A stretch of DNA of 64,000 nt from Marisa cornuarietis (GCA_004794655.1 SMMW01000585.1:1196001-1260000); one strand, 5' to 3'; counted from the first letter of the stretch, positions 34,398 through 47,452 are shown. Translations and numbers: made by a program. The notes: a model not told the origin generated them from the sequence alone.

Positions 34398-37300
34398 GGA
34401 AGAATCCCCGCACCCAAGATCTGTATAAGAGCTCACGACTCTTTGACTGTAACTGTGTCAATGTGAATGTGACTGCTGGAAAAAACAGAGTTTTCAAAAG
34501 CTGCAAAGGAAATGGAAGACATTTCGTTTCGGTTAAAGCGTCACTAAAACGACAGACGATTTGAAAGATGATCGTGACGAAGAGGGCATTATAAGCGACA
34601 TGGTCATATAATAATAGTAAACACCTCTCTGCCAAGAGGTCACTATACAATAGTCCAACAGATTTTTGCAGTGTCCTCTCCTCTTCACACTCTTTGTCTC
34701 GAGCATAATGGCGCGTTGCCTTTTTTTTATCTGTAAAAAGGAGCTTGGTATAGCGAAACAACAGATTCTAACGCAAGACGTGTTGTATTGGTGTCCACAA
34801 TTTGTCGACTGTTCAGGGTTCAGGTTTAAAACAAAATCTCTTATGGAGATACATAAGTCGCTTAGAGGAAGATAACTCTTTCATAAATCAATTATCATTT
34901 GAGATAATTAACCCGTTGGTGTATTAGTTATTTAATAACGCTCAAAAACGGAGAAAACAAAAACACAAGAGAAGATGAAGCTGGTGTGGAGCACGTGGCA
35001 ACAATATGTGACACCACACACATCGGTCAACCAGCTTTTGAAGTGCTTCACTTGAATTGTGTGTGACGAACGAGTGACCGTGCGAACCGCGAGCTGTGTG
35101 CGCTCTGCAGCACGCGCATTGAGATGTCTGGCCAATCGCTGACGAGTGGTTGCCGCCCTTGCCAGGACGCCTGGCTTGTCCGGTGAAGAGCCATACTTCA
35201 TATCAGTGTTCGTCTACTTGTGTTAGCACGAACGTAAACAAGTTTTGATTTTTCTCAAGCGCTGTCTGTATTCACAGGTCAAGTTTCATATTTCCCTTCA
35301 TTCTTTGTTCATATTCTTTGGACTTTTATTTATCTCTTTATTCATTCATTAACTAACTCATTCATTCACTGGTGCTTCAAGACAAATTGTAAATATCGTA
35401 GAGATATTTGGATCAAGCAAATGATCCGATGATCTGATATATAGGTATTATACACTAAACACCTATGATAACTTATATCGATAATGATACGACAGTGCTG
35501 ACATGTCTGATCAGAGGTTAGAAGAGAGAGAGAAAGAGAAAAAAAATGTAATACGCTTATAACAGCATATTATCCTATATCACACACATGATGAGCAAGA
35601 CTGTCTAATAAAGGCCGACATTGGCAGACATGACATGCCACGAGACTGCATAGCCTTGACCTCGACAGGTGCCAAACGAGTAGCGCTGACGTCACTTTAT
35701 CCTAGTCCAAATATATCATCGTGGATAAATAAAATATCCTGGGTAAAATCATGATGTGTGTCAGATTATATAATTAATAAATTTTACACAGCATATGAAC
35801 CCATTTCACGAATAAATAAGATTCTGCGCAGAATAGAAGGAATCATGAAGGAATCATGAGTTTTGTGATAAATATTCCTGCGTCAACAAGGTTTAACAAA
35901 TCAAAAATGTGTTTTAAAATTATCTGTTTCCTGTACTTCGCACTAATTCTGCTCATATCTCTCCACTCATCAATGAAAGCAACTATAAGATAAACACAAA
36001 AAGTAACGCCCAATGCTTGAAGATGTGTTTTTCGCTTTCTTTTTCTGAAAACGTGAAATGCACTTCTAAAGTTATCAACAGTAAAAAGGTAAGGATGTCC
36101 CTAGAGAAAGCCATGCTGCATGAATCCAATCTCATTTTCATTCTTACAAGTTCACTTGTTCTCCGTGTTTACAAATAAAGCAGAAGAAACAGATTTGTTT
36201 TATTCTGGCGCAAGCATTCAACAAGGCCACTGTCAAGACCGGCGCAGTGGATGCTGGGAATTCAATTTGCCCCTTTGGCCTTGCTACTGAGCAATCAGAT
36301 TTGAATTACATGCTAGTTTCAATAAGCTCTGCCAACGCAATGAAAGACAATTGACCACAAATTACAAGTAGCTGCAGGCTTTTGAGATGGATTGGGTGGA
36401 GGTATAACGAAGGTGAATAGGAATGACGGATGTTATGTATGGTATGGTATATATTGTAAGAGGGAAGAACTGACGATGTAGAGGTCTACCAGGGGCAATT
36501 AATTTTTATTAGATGATCCATAAGACTAAGTAAATAACACTCTTCTTTTTTTAATAAATAAAAGCCTGTGTTTATTATCATGCCCAAAATCAAGTTAAAA
36601 TATTATAATTAATGAATTGGATATGTTTATGTGGCCGCTGTGTGGTCTTCTGTATTGGAAAATATTGTCTTATTCAGGTCATACTGTCAGTCGACAAAGA
36701 AAAATCATTCTGGTATATCTTTTAAGGTGATGTGGAGAAATCGACCCCATTTCCCAACCACAAAATATTCTTGCTTTTAAGGAACTTATTAAGGTACAAT
36801 TGAATCAAATTAAGGTGAAATCACGGTTACTGAGAGTGGATTCGAAAGACATAGGGTGTAAGGCGATATATACATGTATATATATATATATATGCCCGTA
36901 CAGATCATGAAAGTGAATTACATAAAATATATTTATGTGAAATTCGTACAATCGTTCTGAAGGGAATGCAGGATTGGAAAGTTTGTATCAGCTCATATCT
37001 CCTCGCTTTTATTTACATCATTAAATAAATAAATGCTTTTTTAGCAAAGGAAATAGTCCGACGGGTGCAAAAGGGAAGACTGGCTCATTCCCAGATCCCT
37101 GGGGTTAAGCTGCGCTCCAAATAAGATCTTCACCCTATCAATACACTGTTTTGTCCACATAACAATGCACCTTGCCTTCATGTTGTTCTGATGAAGAACA
37201 AAAGAGCAAAAGCTGACCAAAATTAATTACCCTGCTTAATGGTAGAGGCGTGAGGGAACTGCACAGTGGACAAAATAAACAGGATGGTGATGATGACTGT

Positions 37301-38340
37301 TCTGGAGTATTCACGCAGCGAGGGGTTAAAGGGGGTGTAAATATTGCAACGAGGTCTGGAATCTGTGGAAATGCATTCGAAAACGGCTCTTAATCATGAT
37401 TTCCGTTCACTTAAACAAAATATACTATTTAAATGTGAAAAAGATTTGTTTAGTCGGATGTAAAAAAAACTATTTACAGTGATTCACTGCCCATAATATT
37501 AAACATAACCTATTAAAAGTAAGAGCATATGTGGCGTGGCTACAAAAATAATAAATAAATAAATAAAAACAAAGGTGCTCTCTATTTTAGGATTTATGGC
37601 TATGAACAGAGGCCTCCTTTACAAGAAGACGCCAGATATCAAGACCTTACTTGAGATGTTTCAAAACCTAACGAGAAATTAACATTATGTATATGCATAC
37701 AGGAGCAACGTCTTCTGACTTAACAGATAATTTTCTGTCTTAACTTTATACCTCTATCCTTTTTATTTACGGGGTATTTATCTAGAGCATGTTTTGTTTT
37801 GCGCTCATTTTCATTATGGCTGAAAATTGTCGACTCTCGCTTTAGTGTAGCAATGTAAGTGTAAATCCTTGCTCTCTTCTTTATGCATGTTTTGACCGCA
37901 TCACGACCACATCATTTCGCCCCGTCACGATCCTCATTTCACCACATCACAACTGTAATTTGGGACCCTTTTTTTTTTTTTTTTTTTTAGCTTCGACTGC
38001 TTTTTCGGTTTTCAGCAGATTTATGTAACTACCCATTCTTTAGACAAATTTTTGATTTACTAAAACAGGAGTGTATATTTTGGCTCATCATACAGTTTTG
38101 TTGAGAATCAGGAGCTGCAGGATCTCTTAAGGCGTTGCACTGCTGGCTTGTCGTCTGCTCGCAGCACCCATTCTATGCCAGACATCACAGGTCACACAGA
38201 ATGAGATTTTTTTCGAAACAAACAGAAATTCAAGGCATTTTGTTTCATACAAACGATAACTTCATTAAAATTGAGATTTTGTCTTGAACACTTGTAAACT
38301 CTATACAACTGACGTCACTATCCGCGAGATCTTGAACAGT
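34396..38340. other. large AT-rich gene-free stretch
   Basis: Nearly 4 kb without a supportable ORF. 34932-35201 has a minus-strand 89-codon frame in a CpG-richer patch, not recognisable. A short (TA)n lies at 36877-36893 and a T-run at 37968-37989. Confidence 0.5.
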
Positions 38341-38472
38341 TTGAATTTACAGCCCCTTTAAGGACAAGTTGTGTCTCGCCAGAACGTGGTGCATACAGCA
38401 ACACTAGTCTCACGTACTCGGGAAAAAATCCCAGGAAACGAATTTCCCAGTCTGCTCGTATCGCGGGCCAAA

Positions 38473-38598
38473 ATGGCATTATCGTCTCTGATAGAACAAC
38501 AGTCTCTGGTCAAATCACTGCAAGAGGTAGAGGGTGTGTGCGTGGTCAAGGGACACGCACTGTTGTCTGCAGGCCCCTCGGGGAGGACGGGCGGGGCG
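38473..38598 (+). other. candidate first coding exon in a GC-rich patch
   Basis: CAAAATGG gives a good start context at 38473. The frame is open for 42 codons (beginning MALSSLIEQQSLVKSLQE) and meets GCG|GTGAGTGG, a consensus donor, exactly in phase 0. GC and CpG content rise sharply here. A weaker donor (GTAGAG) lies after codon 18. Without splicing the frame ends at 38652. The product is unknown and no second exon was identified. Confidence 0.25.
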
Positions 38599-39190
38599 GT
38601 GAGTGGGTGGAGGGGTAGACGACGGCCGGGGTTCATTTCTAGAACCGTGTGACTCGTGGAAATCTCATAAAGATGACGATTCTTCGGACGCCTTTAAAAC
38701 TACACGTGATCCGATTGAGAAAAGCTGCTCGTATCGGTCGCGCATAGGGCAGAGCACTCTGGGCAGATTATGAACGTTATCTCCCCCTGGAAAAGCACGC
38801 CCTCTTGTCGACCCTCGCCGGCCAATCGTCTATTCATCTTCTTTAATCTGCCATTTGTGGACACAAATGCACAGAAAAGTTTAGTTCAGCATGGCCATAC
38901 TGGTGTAAAATGAAAACCATTTTTTTTAAACAGGTAGTCCGCGGGAGAGGAGAGATTCGGACTGCGACGATACGGCAGATGTTTCCATCCTTTTAATGCT
39001 TAAATAATAAGCCACGGTCCAGATGTGCTTCCTCATTGCTGTGAGCAGACATGCAGCACATAAGCTCTATCTTGGCATCGCAGTGCTGGTCAGAATCCAG
39101 GAAGATATTTTCTGGTGTAGTCGAAACACACATCAGTACTTTTTGGATTACGGGAATTACGGACAAATTGCAAATAATGTTTTGTTTGAA

Positions 39191-39305
39191 GTATTTTACA
39201 CCGAATCATCAACTAAAGGCTACATGACAGCGGCCTTGTTCACCCTGTAAAAAGGCTCCTCATTCAGAAATAAATCGCATTCGAAGTGAGATCCGAATCC
39301 TGACC
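39191..39305 (-). repeat. SINE-like repeat, copy 4 (divergent)
   Basis: GTATTTTACACCGAATCATC, CTAAAGGCTACATGACAG and CACCCTGTAAAAAGGCTCCT correspond in order to the blocks of the copy at 5533-5678, with many substitutions. It is the most divergent of the four. Confidence 0.45.
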
Positions 39306-39441
39306 TCTTCTTTACATCTCTTTTGTGCGTATCCGCTTTTTTATCGTTACGACACCGGAACAACAAGAGTTGTTCAAGCCGCCTAAAAGTAAAAGCAAAA
39401 AGCAAACAAAGTAAAAAATGCAGCAAAACAACTAAAACAAA

Positions 39442-39442
<1 letters not shown>

Positions 39443-39478
<36 letters not shown>

Positions 39479-39566
39479 CTGTTTTGCACAGAGACATGGA
39501 TACACGCGTACACAATGTATTCTTTCTCTTTTAGTCACGCGCGCGCGCACACACACACACACACAG
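39443..39566 (+). repeat. two (CA)n microsatellites
   Basis: CA runs at 39443-39474 and 39546-39566; the second follows GCGCGCGCG. Confidence 0.9.
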
Positions 39567-41087
39567 AGCGGGCACATTTGCTCACACGCAGATAAAATGA
39601 TAAAATTCCTGTGCTCCGTTGACCTCAGCGATTTAGCGGTTTTATGCATAGTGCAAACACACGCTTTTTTGTATTCAGTCAGAAGAAAACAGAACTCCTA
39701 CACAAAGAAGTTACTTTACTCAACGTCCAGTTGAGAGGGACCTTAATCAGACGAAAATCTGATCCTGTCAGGGTCTAGTCGAATCAAACACTAGTCCGAG
39801 CAGGGACTATACCCACGTGAGGGCCAGGTCTTATCAGGGATATTCGTGTCAAAGATTAGAGATCAGGGTCTAATCTGTCAGGCTATAACTAGTCAAATCA
39901 TAGGCCAGAGACAAACGGGATCGGAATCCTATCTAGCAGCGAATCATTTACCCAAGCTGGTTGTCAAACGCTAACTGGCGTGACAAACTATTTTTGAACA
40001 CGTGTGATTGATTTATGAAAAGAAACGACTTTCCAGTATATTTGTTTGCAAGATACGAACTAACAGCACATTTCTCCCCTTGGTTTTGGAAAGAGGAAAA
40101 ATATTCCCCAAAATAGACCCGCTGTTTGGGCGACCCCTCATTAACACATGTTAATTAACACATGGAGCTCCAAGCTCCCGCGCTTGCTGAAGTCGTCAGG
40201 GACGTAGGTAATGAGATTTTAGGTCAATTAAAAAATGGTTACAAATTTAGAACTTTTTAAATTAAAAATGAATGACAACCCTGTTAACTTTCCAGAAATT
40301 GAAAGAACATACTTTGAAATTTGACTGCGTTTGTCCCCTAAGCTGATATTATTCCCGATGTTGTAGACGATGACGTGGGTGGTGGTGGCTGAAGGTACTG
40401 TTATTTACCTTTATTATCTAGGCCTCATAGTAACTCTGTAATTTTGCATTTGGTCATCTCCCGGGTAGGATCGCAACTGTCTTCTTGGTAAGTACGGAGC
40501 TTCCTTTGATTCAGCGACATGAAGAGGGTAACGTGACCACGTGACCAGGACTAAATGACAGTTTGTGACGTGACCTGTCTGTCTGGGTACAGCCCGTCTG
40601 CAGACGACAGACGACAATTGTCTGCATCTGACAAATACCAGCCCTGGTAGTGGACACTGTAGTACAGAATCAGTCATCAAATGACATACATAAGGATGCG
40701 AAAGGAGCCAAGATTGCATCTAAAGTATCGTCTTGCTCGAGTAGATTTTTTATCGACGTTTTTTTCTCTTTCGTCCAATCGATACAACAACAAAAACTCA
40801 CAGAGCTTGTTACGATAACCAATGTGATTTTTTACATTACATCGAAATTAGCGACAATACTCTGCCGTCGTTAGTTTACGTGGTGTACAAAAGCTCCCTG
40901 TAAATCTGATCTTGTTTCAATATGTGCGAAAATCTTCCACACGTTTACTGGGGAGAAATAATGGATGAGCGTATGTAGACAATGTGTGACACACACCCAC
41001 GCAGAAAAAGATGGATTAATGTATGTAGACCATTTGTGACGGACACTCAAAGCAGAATTTTAAAAGTTTATTAGTGTGTTCATATAG

Positions 41088-41088
<1 letters not shown>
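39567..41088. other. gene-free stretch
   Basis: No supportable gene. 39720-39910 holds loosely repeated CAGGGTCTAGTC/CAGGGTCTAATC motifs, a very degenerate tandem repeat. Confidence 0.4.
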
Positions 41089-41161
<73 letters not shown>

Positions 41162-41186
41162 GTCGTCGTCGTCGTCGTCGTCGTCG
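41089..41186 (+). repeat. (CAT)n-(CGT)n microsatellite
   Basis: About 24 CAT units pass directly into about 8-9 CGT units. The junction suggests a single T/C-type change spread through the tail of the array. Confidence 0.95.
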
Positions 41187-41385
41187 AAAGGTGTGACTGC
41201 TTGGAGATCGTCAGGACATCGCAGTCCACAGCATTGCCTCCTCGCTTGTTCCCATCCTTTACATTCGACATTGTCGTGACGACTGTTCAGCTCTGTCTGC
41301 TGCTTTGTTCAATGAAGCAGAGGCAAAGATATTTCCCATCGAACCTTGATTGAGAGCAATGGGCTAAAGACAACGAACACATCAC

Positions 41386-41480
41386 TGTTTTCCCTAATAT
41401 AACTCACCACTATGCTAGGGACAGGGGCTTTCTTCAGGACAATGAAGCCGTCAGCAGCGGGAGATAATGCAGCAGCTGTG
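41386..41480 (-). other. unrecognised exon-like segment, copy 1 of a duplicated pair
   Basis: On the minus strand an open frame begins at ATG (MNTAAALSPAADGF) and continues into IVLKKAPVPSIVVSYIREN. A 73-nt stretch (41384-41456) matches 43443-43515 without gaps at 60 of 73 positions, and the frame is open in both. The position where copy 2 has a GTAAGT donor reads GTGATG here, so this copy may be decayed or alternatively bounded. I cannot name the family. Confidence 0.35.
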
Positions 41481-41670
41481 TTCATGGTCGTCAAATGTGT
41501 TGACTCGATTTTCTCCCTGCTATGCTCACTGCGAGTGATTGATGACAGATAACCTTGAATTCGGCGCTGATTACAGGCATACAATACAATACACACAGCA
41601 TGCCACTAACAGTCAAAGTGGGTAGGAACCCCTCGAATTCTTTGTACAGGATTCGACTGCGTTCTCCGGG

Positions 41671-42492
41671 AAACCGGTTAGCTTTCTGTATGTATAGAGT
41701 TGTGTTTGGATATAAACAGGCTAGCTCTCTGTGTAGAGCCTCGTGTCGGGATATATAAAGGCTAGCTCTCTGTGTGTATAGCCTCGTGTTTGGATGGAAA
41801 CAGGCTAGCTCTCTGTGTGTATAGCCTCGTGTCGGGATATAAACAGGCTAGCTCTCTGTGTGTATAGCCTCGTGTCGGGATATAAACAGGCTAGCTCTCT
41901 GTGTGTAGAGCCTCGTGTCGGGATATAAACAGGCTAGCTCTCTGTGTGTAGAGCCTCGTGTCGGGATATAAACAGGCTAGCTCTCTGTGTGTAGAGCCTC
42001 GTGTCGGGATATAAACAGGCTAGCTCTCTGTGTATAGTCTCGTGTTAGGATATAAACAGGCTAGCTCTCTGTGTGTAGAGCCTCGTGTCGGGATATAAAC
42101 AGGCTAGCTCTCTGTGTGTAGAGCCTCGTGTCGGGATATAAACAGGCTAGCTCTCTGTGTATAGTCTCGTGTTAGGATATAAACAGGCTAGCTCTCTGTG
42201 TGTAGAGCCTCGTGTCGGGATATATAAAGGCTAGCTCTCTGTGTATAGTCTCGTGTTAGGATATAAACAGGCTAGCTCTCTGTGTGTATAGCCTCGTGTC
42301 GGGATATATAAAGGCTAGCTCTCTGTGTGTATAGTCTCGTGTTAGGATATAAACAGGCTAGACTCTGTGTGTATAGCCTCGTGTTTGGATGGAAACAGGC
42401 TAGCTCTCTGTGTGTAGAGCCTCGTGTCGGGATATAAACAGGCTAGCTCTGTGTGTGTGTATAGTTTCGTGTTTGGATAGAAACTGGGTAGC
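41671..42492 (+). repeat. 43-bp minisatellite, about 19 copies
   Basis: Tandem units read AAACAGGCTAGCTCTCTGTG, then TGTAGAGCCTCGTGTCGGG, then ATAT, with a 41-45-bp period. Variant units carry TATAGTCTCGTGTTAGG or end in TTTGGATGG. The variants are interspersed (for example units 9, 12, 14 and 16 carry the TTAGG form), indicating turnover by unequal exchange. Each unit includes the palindrome GCTAGC. Confidence 0.97.
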
Positions 42493-43344
42493 ATGTTCTT
42501 CGTGACGTGCATTCTCATAACAAAACAGTATTTAGAGTGAACAACGCATTAAAAAAGAGACAAAATACATGGAAAAATTATGAAAGGTTTCTGATAACCG
42601 TCATTTTCAAGCCAAGAACACCGTTTTGTATATTGTTATTGTTTTTGTACTTGTGTGCGGGGTAATGTTTTATATCTACCCCCTGCAGCTGCTAGTCTCG
42701 GCTAGTCATCAACATTTCCTCCAGTCAATGCTATGTTGCCTCGGACACAGCAATCAATGCTCCTGCCTCTGACAGGCATAACGGTGATTGCCGCTACTTA
42801 TTCTACTTATGGAGCAGTAGATGTAATATTTGACGAAACACTAGATCGAGCAGGAGGTAAAGTGGTTGCTGGTGCAGCTGGAGCAAATAGAATATGCATC
42901 ACATAGAACGCATTGTTACTCTTCGGATCTATTCGATCCATTAATATACGCTGCCAGTGACACTTTAAACCTTGCATTGTGTGCATAAGTGATCTCACTA
43001 CACCAGTAAGAGTTTATTAGCTATCTCGTATAACGAAGGCAGCATGGCAGCAGACGACACCCGCCAGTGTCCCGGATTCAACGTTACACGACAAAGCGAA
43101 TAAAACACAAGACTCCGTCATATCCGGTAGCCAAAATATTTGAAGAAACGTTTCAATGATAACACAGCAGACACCCTTTTTCAGCAAGAGAAGGAACAGA
43201 CAAAGAAAGTGTGCCAGTTAATTTCTTTAAAAAACACACACTCACACACAAGCCTTGAAAGCGAGGCTGATACCTCAGGCATCAATGTAGTTTTGGTCCG
43301 TCGTCTGCCACTCACAGGCAGCGGCAGTAATCTCGCCCGCCACC

Positions 43345-43439
43345 ATGGTTGTCAGCATCAGGTTCCGCGCCTTGCCCCTCCCCGCACACACACACACACA
43401 CAACCCGCCTTCCCCTCCCCCCACACACCAACCGAGTAA
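43345..43439 (+). repeat. C/CA-rich low-complexity tract
   Basis: Short CA and CCC tracts. The good Kozak context GCCACCATGG at 43339-43348 opens a frame that is mostly low-complexity and is not supported as a gene. Confidence 0.6.
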
Positions 43440-43444
43440 CTTAC

Positions 43445-43560
43445 TGTTCTCTGTGATATTGCTCGCCGCTAAGATGGGAACAGGGGCTTCCTTCAGGACA
43501 ATGAAGCCGTCAGCACCAGGGCAATCGTTGGCGAGAGTTACGGGACGTTGCCATGTGTTT
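43445..43560 (-). other. unrecognised exon-like segment, copy 2 of a duplicated pair
   Basis: The minus-strand frame reads PVTLANDCPGADGFIVLK, then EAPVPILAASNITEN, and meets a consensus donor ACA|GTAAGT at 43445/43444. It is open upstream to at least 43560. It is related to 41386-41480 (ADGFIVLK-APVP core identical, 15 of 24 residues shared). The NIT sequon would allow N-glycosylation if extracellular. No acceptor or start was identified and the family is not recognised. Confidence 0.4.
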
Positions 43561-44539
43561 GTGCTCTGCCTTGTGCTTTACGGCGATACTTCACACTTTC
43601 TTTCTGCCAGTGCATCAGCTACTGTCTTTTCCGGTCCTCGTTATTGATCTTGTATTTTGCTGACAAAGGAGTAGAAGTAACCCCTGTCTTTCCTCTCCCC
43701 TTACAGTCAAACCTTTCTGTGTGTGTGGCGGGGAAAGTCAAATTTGTTTTTGATTGTCTCCCTTGTGGCCTGCGCGCCAATGTGCTTTGAAAACGTTTCT
43801 CGTGTTTGTTGTTTTGGAACGTGGAACGACACCAAAGTGAAGACCAGTGTTTATGAAAGTCATTGTGTGCTAATGCATGCTGGGAGTTTACTGAATTCAG
43901 TAAAGGGGTTCCCCGAAGTATGGTGGGCCTGGAGGCATGTCATTATTGCGCAGTTGTACAACGAAAGCTTACAGGACTACCTTGAACTTATAAATAAATA
44001 TGCCTCTATATCTGACTAATATTAAGCTACACCTGACTAAATATCGAGCTATTATCCTCCTCCCCCCCCAATCGATCAGTATCAGCCAAGGGACGAATAG
44101 ATGGATGATGAATAAATTGGACTGTATCAAACATTATTATATTGTCTACTAGAGTGCATATCTGATGATATATTAAAACTATATCTGATAATATAAAACT
44201 ATATATCTGACAAAAATATCACACTTTAGGTGACCATATCGCTAATTATTGGACATGGCTGCGTACCTGACGATATCTATCTCTGTCTGTCTCTGACCTT
44301 ATTTGGCTACGTACCTTACTATATGTGATTATATTTCTGATTGTGTCAGATTACCTTAATATTTATCTGATCGTGTCTAGTTATATATTTGAGCATATCT
44401 GAATGTACAGCTGACTATATCTAACTACATAATTGTACTTTTTATGTTTGTGCAGATGCTTTACTCCTGTTACTTCTTGTTTTACTCTTGTTACTCCTGA
44501 TAGCTGTTACTTCTTCCAGAATCCTGAGTATAGCGGGAT

Positions 44540-44740
44540 CTCTTGATAGCGTGGTGTACTGATAGCATAGTGTATTGATAGCATGACATATTGATAGCGT
44601 GGTCTATTGGTAGAATGACATATTGATAACGTGGTCTATTGTTAGCATGACATATTGATAGCGTGGTCTGTTGATGTTCTGATAGCTTGGACTATTGACA
44701 GCGTGAAGGACTGATAGCGTGGTCTGTTGATGGCGAGATT
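44540..44740 (+). repeat. degenerate ~16-17-bp minisatellite
   Basis: Repeated TATTGATAGCGTGGTC and TATTGATAGCATGACA units alternate with growing divergence. A related, looser TATCTGA-rich tract precedes it (44000-44430). Confidence 0.75.
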
Positions 44741-45224
44741 TGTTCTCTCTGATGTTGTCCCTGATGACAGAATGGTGTTGACGATCTGCAGGTGTGAACT
44801 ATAAATCTTCACTCCTGGACAACTGTGAAAAAGTGAAACCTGGCAGTGAGGACAATTTTGATTCTCCATTTTCTTTCTCTCCAGTGGATTTTTAAAATTT
44901 GTCTCTGGAGACCGCTTGGAACTTTAAGTAAAATTGGTGGAAATATTTTGACTTCAGGTTGATGTAGTACACGTTGCAAAAGTGTTATCACACTGTATCT
45001 AAACTACGGGTTTACCAAATAATGAAGGTTTATTTGAAATTGATAATTTTGTAGACTCGCGCAGAAGAAGGCCAACATTCCTGCATCGGAAACGCGAAAA
45101 AATACTGATATGCAACATCAGATTTACTTAAAAAAAACACTTTAAAAGCATTAATATAGCATAAAAATACTGCAATTAGGTAACTTTGCAGTCAAAAACG
45201 TACATCGCTGACCTCCCCTAGCCC

Positions 45225-45310
45225 GATGACAAAAGCGGGATATGACGTCATCGGTACTAGCGGAAACATAGAGTTTGGTCGGCCATGTTTGGTCGGCAAA
45301 AAGATCGGCA
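45225..45310. promoter_or_regulatory. CRE palindrome and duplicated TTGGTCGGC motif
   Basis: A perfect TGACGTCA palindrome at 45244-45251 is followed by two copies of TTGGTCGGC within 20 bp (45277-45300). Open frames on both strands here are short and not recognised. Could be a promoter or part of an unidentified transposon. Confidence 0.2.
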
Positions 45311-46199
45311 TAATTTGTGGAATTCTTGATTGTGAGACCAGTTTCTTTATCAAGACTGTATATCAACGCATTAATTCCTCCAAAAACAATTAAATATTCA
45401 AAAAGTGTGGGAGAACTTCGTCAAAACAATGAGAACAAAGTTGTCAGTGCCGACCCCTTACCGCGGGATTTGTGTTCTGTATTTCATACCAGAATATTAT
45501 TGTGATGTGGAACTTTGAAAGAGGTAAATTGAGACAAGTTAAAAAAAATACCAGTTGATTTTTGCACTTCTGAAAGTAATTTAAGCCTCAATTAATTCTT
45601 GTTTATGATTTAATATTTGTGTGGCCTTTTAAAACCTGTATTGTACGTTGTGTTGTTACAAACTGTTTAATAATAGACTGTTAAGGTGGCTGATGGCTTT
45701 GAGTGAAAACACAGACTTTATTTTTATGAAATAGTGTTTTTTATTAGGCCTGATCAGAAAACTGATTCATCTTGCCAACAAAGGTGGGATGGAAAGGATA
45801 AGGAGTTGGAAAAAGTCCATTATCATCCATCTGAACTGGGTGGAGCATCTACTCCTAGTGGCGATGACCAGATGATGGTATCTAAATGAGATCTACTAAA
45901 TTGTTTCACTAACAAGAATGAGAGATATGGGGATTTGTTCAAAGATTGCTTTCATGGACTTCTACGAGAAGAGACGACGAAGGACTTGTTTACACTAAGT
46001 AAAGGTACATTGCGATCAGCTTTAAACCATAATTTTAACATATTTTATTATGTGAATGACAAAAGTAAAGGGGGGTGTGTGTGTTGGGGGGTGTTTATGC
46101 AAGAGGTGGCGCCCTGCAAAAAAAAAAACAGAACAGAAACACATTACATAACAATAATACAATACTTTGCTCGCCGAAACGGAAAGGAGAATCAATCTA

Positions 46200-46555
46200 G
46201 GCATTCGAGGTCAAGTTTCTGAGGAGGCTGCTTCGGATCTCATAAAGAGAACACTGAACCAACGAATTTGTACGAAACACGATTGCCACACTCGTAGGAT
46301 ACCAGGAACCTCTACTATCAACAGTCAAGTGACGTAAGCTGGTCTTCTTTGGCCATGTGACCCGGCACGACACCTTGTCGAAGACTATCCTTCAAGACAC
46401 CTTGGAGGGTAGTTGCCAGAGAAAGAACTGACTTACGAACGTTAAAGACTGGACTGGTCGTCCTGTACAGGACCTGCTCACTATCGCCCACAATAGGCAA
46501 CAGTGGCGGGCCCAACGACAGGTGCCAGGCAAGGGACGACTGAGTGAGTGACTGA
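46200..46555 (+). mobile_element. RTE-like LINE, 3' end of ORF2, broken
   Basis: Plus-strand translation gives GHVTRHDTLSKTILQ (shifted frame at its start), DTLEGSCQRKN, a stop, then LTNVKDWTGRPVQDLLTIA and NRQQWRAQ. This is the typical C-terminus of the endonuclease/reverse-transcriptase retroposons widespread in invertebrates, where the intact form reads RLKWFGHVTRHD with R-K-W in place of the stop. It ends with a GAGTGAGTGACTGA tail. Stops and frame changes show it is inactive. Confidence 0.75.
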
Positions 46556-47450
46556 TCTATATATATTCATATAACTATATAATCCAATGACATTACACGT
46601 GGCTATATACCTAAGTATCGAACAGTATCAAACTATGACAACCTATTACTCCTGCTGCTAGTAGTCACTAACAGGCAGAGCTGTAGGCAGTTCTAAAGTT
46701 TGTTTATCTTTAACAAAGAGGTAGGTGAAAGCATCAATTAGTTTGGATTCCGCTAGGTTTTCAGATTCTGGCGGTACAGAAACCCTACTAAAACATTTTA
46801 GCATCAGCAAGACAATGCCCTTTTTAAATTATACCTGTATTCGAGTAATACAATGTAATGCTAGTTAGTCACTGAAAAAAAACCAGGCCAGCGATTCCGA
46901 AGACTTATTACAATTAGCGCGACATCTATAACGAAATTTACCTTTTGTGTCGAAAAGGAATAACTCGCCCGACCTCCGATGGGTTCGGACAATAAAAAGG
47001 AAAACTTGCCGGGGTAAGACCTGTATATCTTGTTGGTTAATTTGGAGTGATTGGTGCTCACCTTCTGTCTCGGATGCAATTAGCGCCTGCTTGTAATGCG
47101 GATGGTAAATTTTTATTCTTCGCCGTCAAGTCAGAAGGCGATTTGTCTTACGACCGCCACCACATTAGGCCTGTCTGTGCTCGGCGCTCATTGCATTGGC
47201 CATGCGAAATCGCCTTGATAGATCGGGTTAGGCACATCCAACCTGATTATGTGGCGTCTACTGGCCACTTCCTGTGGCCGGTCAGCCGGTCGGCCTGTCT
47301 AACTGCCAGCTAGTTCTGGAGCTTGTTCTGAAAGTAGTCCCATGATTGTATGCGGACATCTAGTCTTCACGGCTGGAATTTGTAACAGAACATCAGGGAC
47401 AGATGTGTCAACAATTTTTTTTTCGTTCTTGTTTACAAGATGTGTACGTG
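46556..47450. other. gene-free stretch
   Basis: No supportable gene. 46861-47313 is somewhat richer in CpG with short overlapping frames on both strands, unrecognised. Confidence 0.4.
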
Positions 47451-47452
47451 CG

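Noticed and set aside
34327..34761. 144-codon minus-strand frame
   Set aside because: Half is Cys-Val from the CA microsatellite; the remainder shows no domain.
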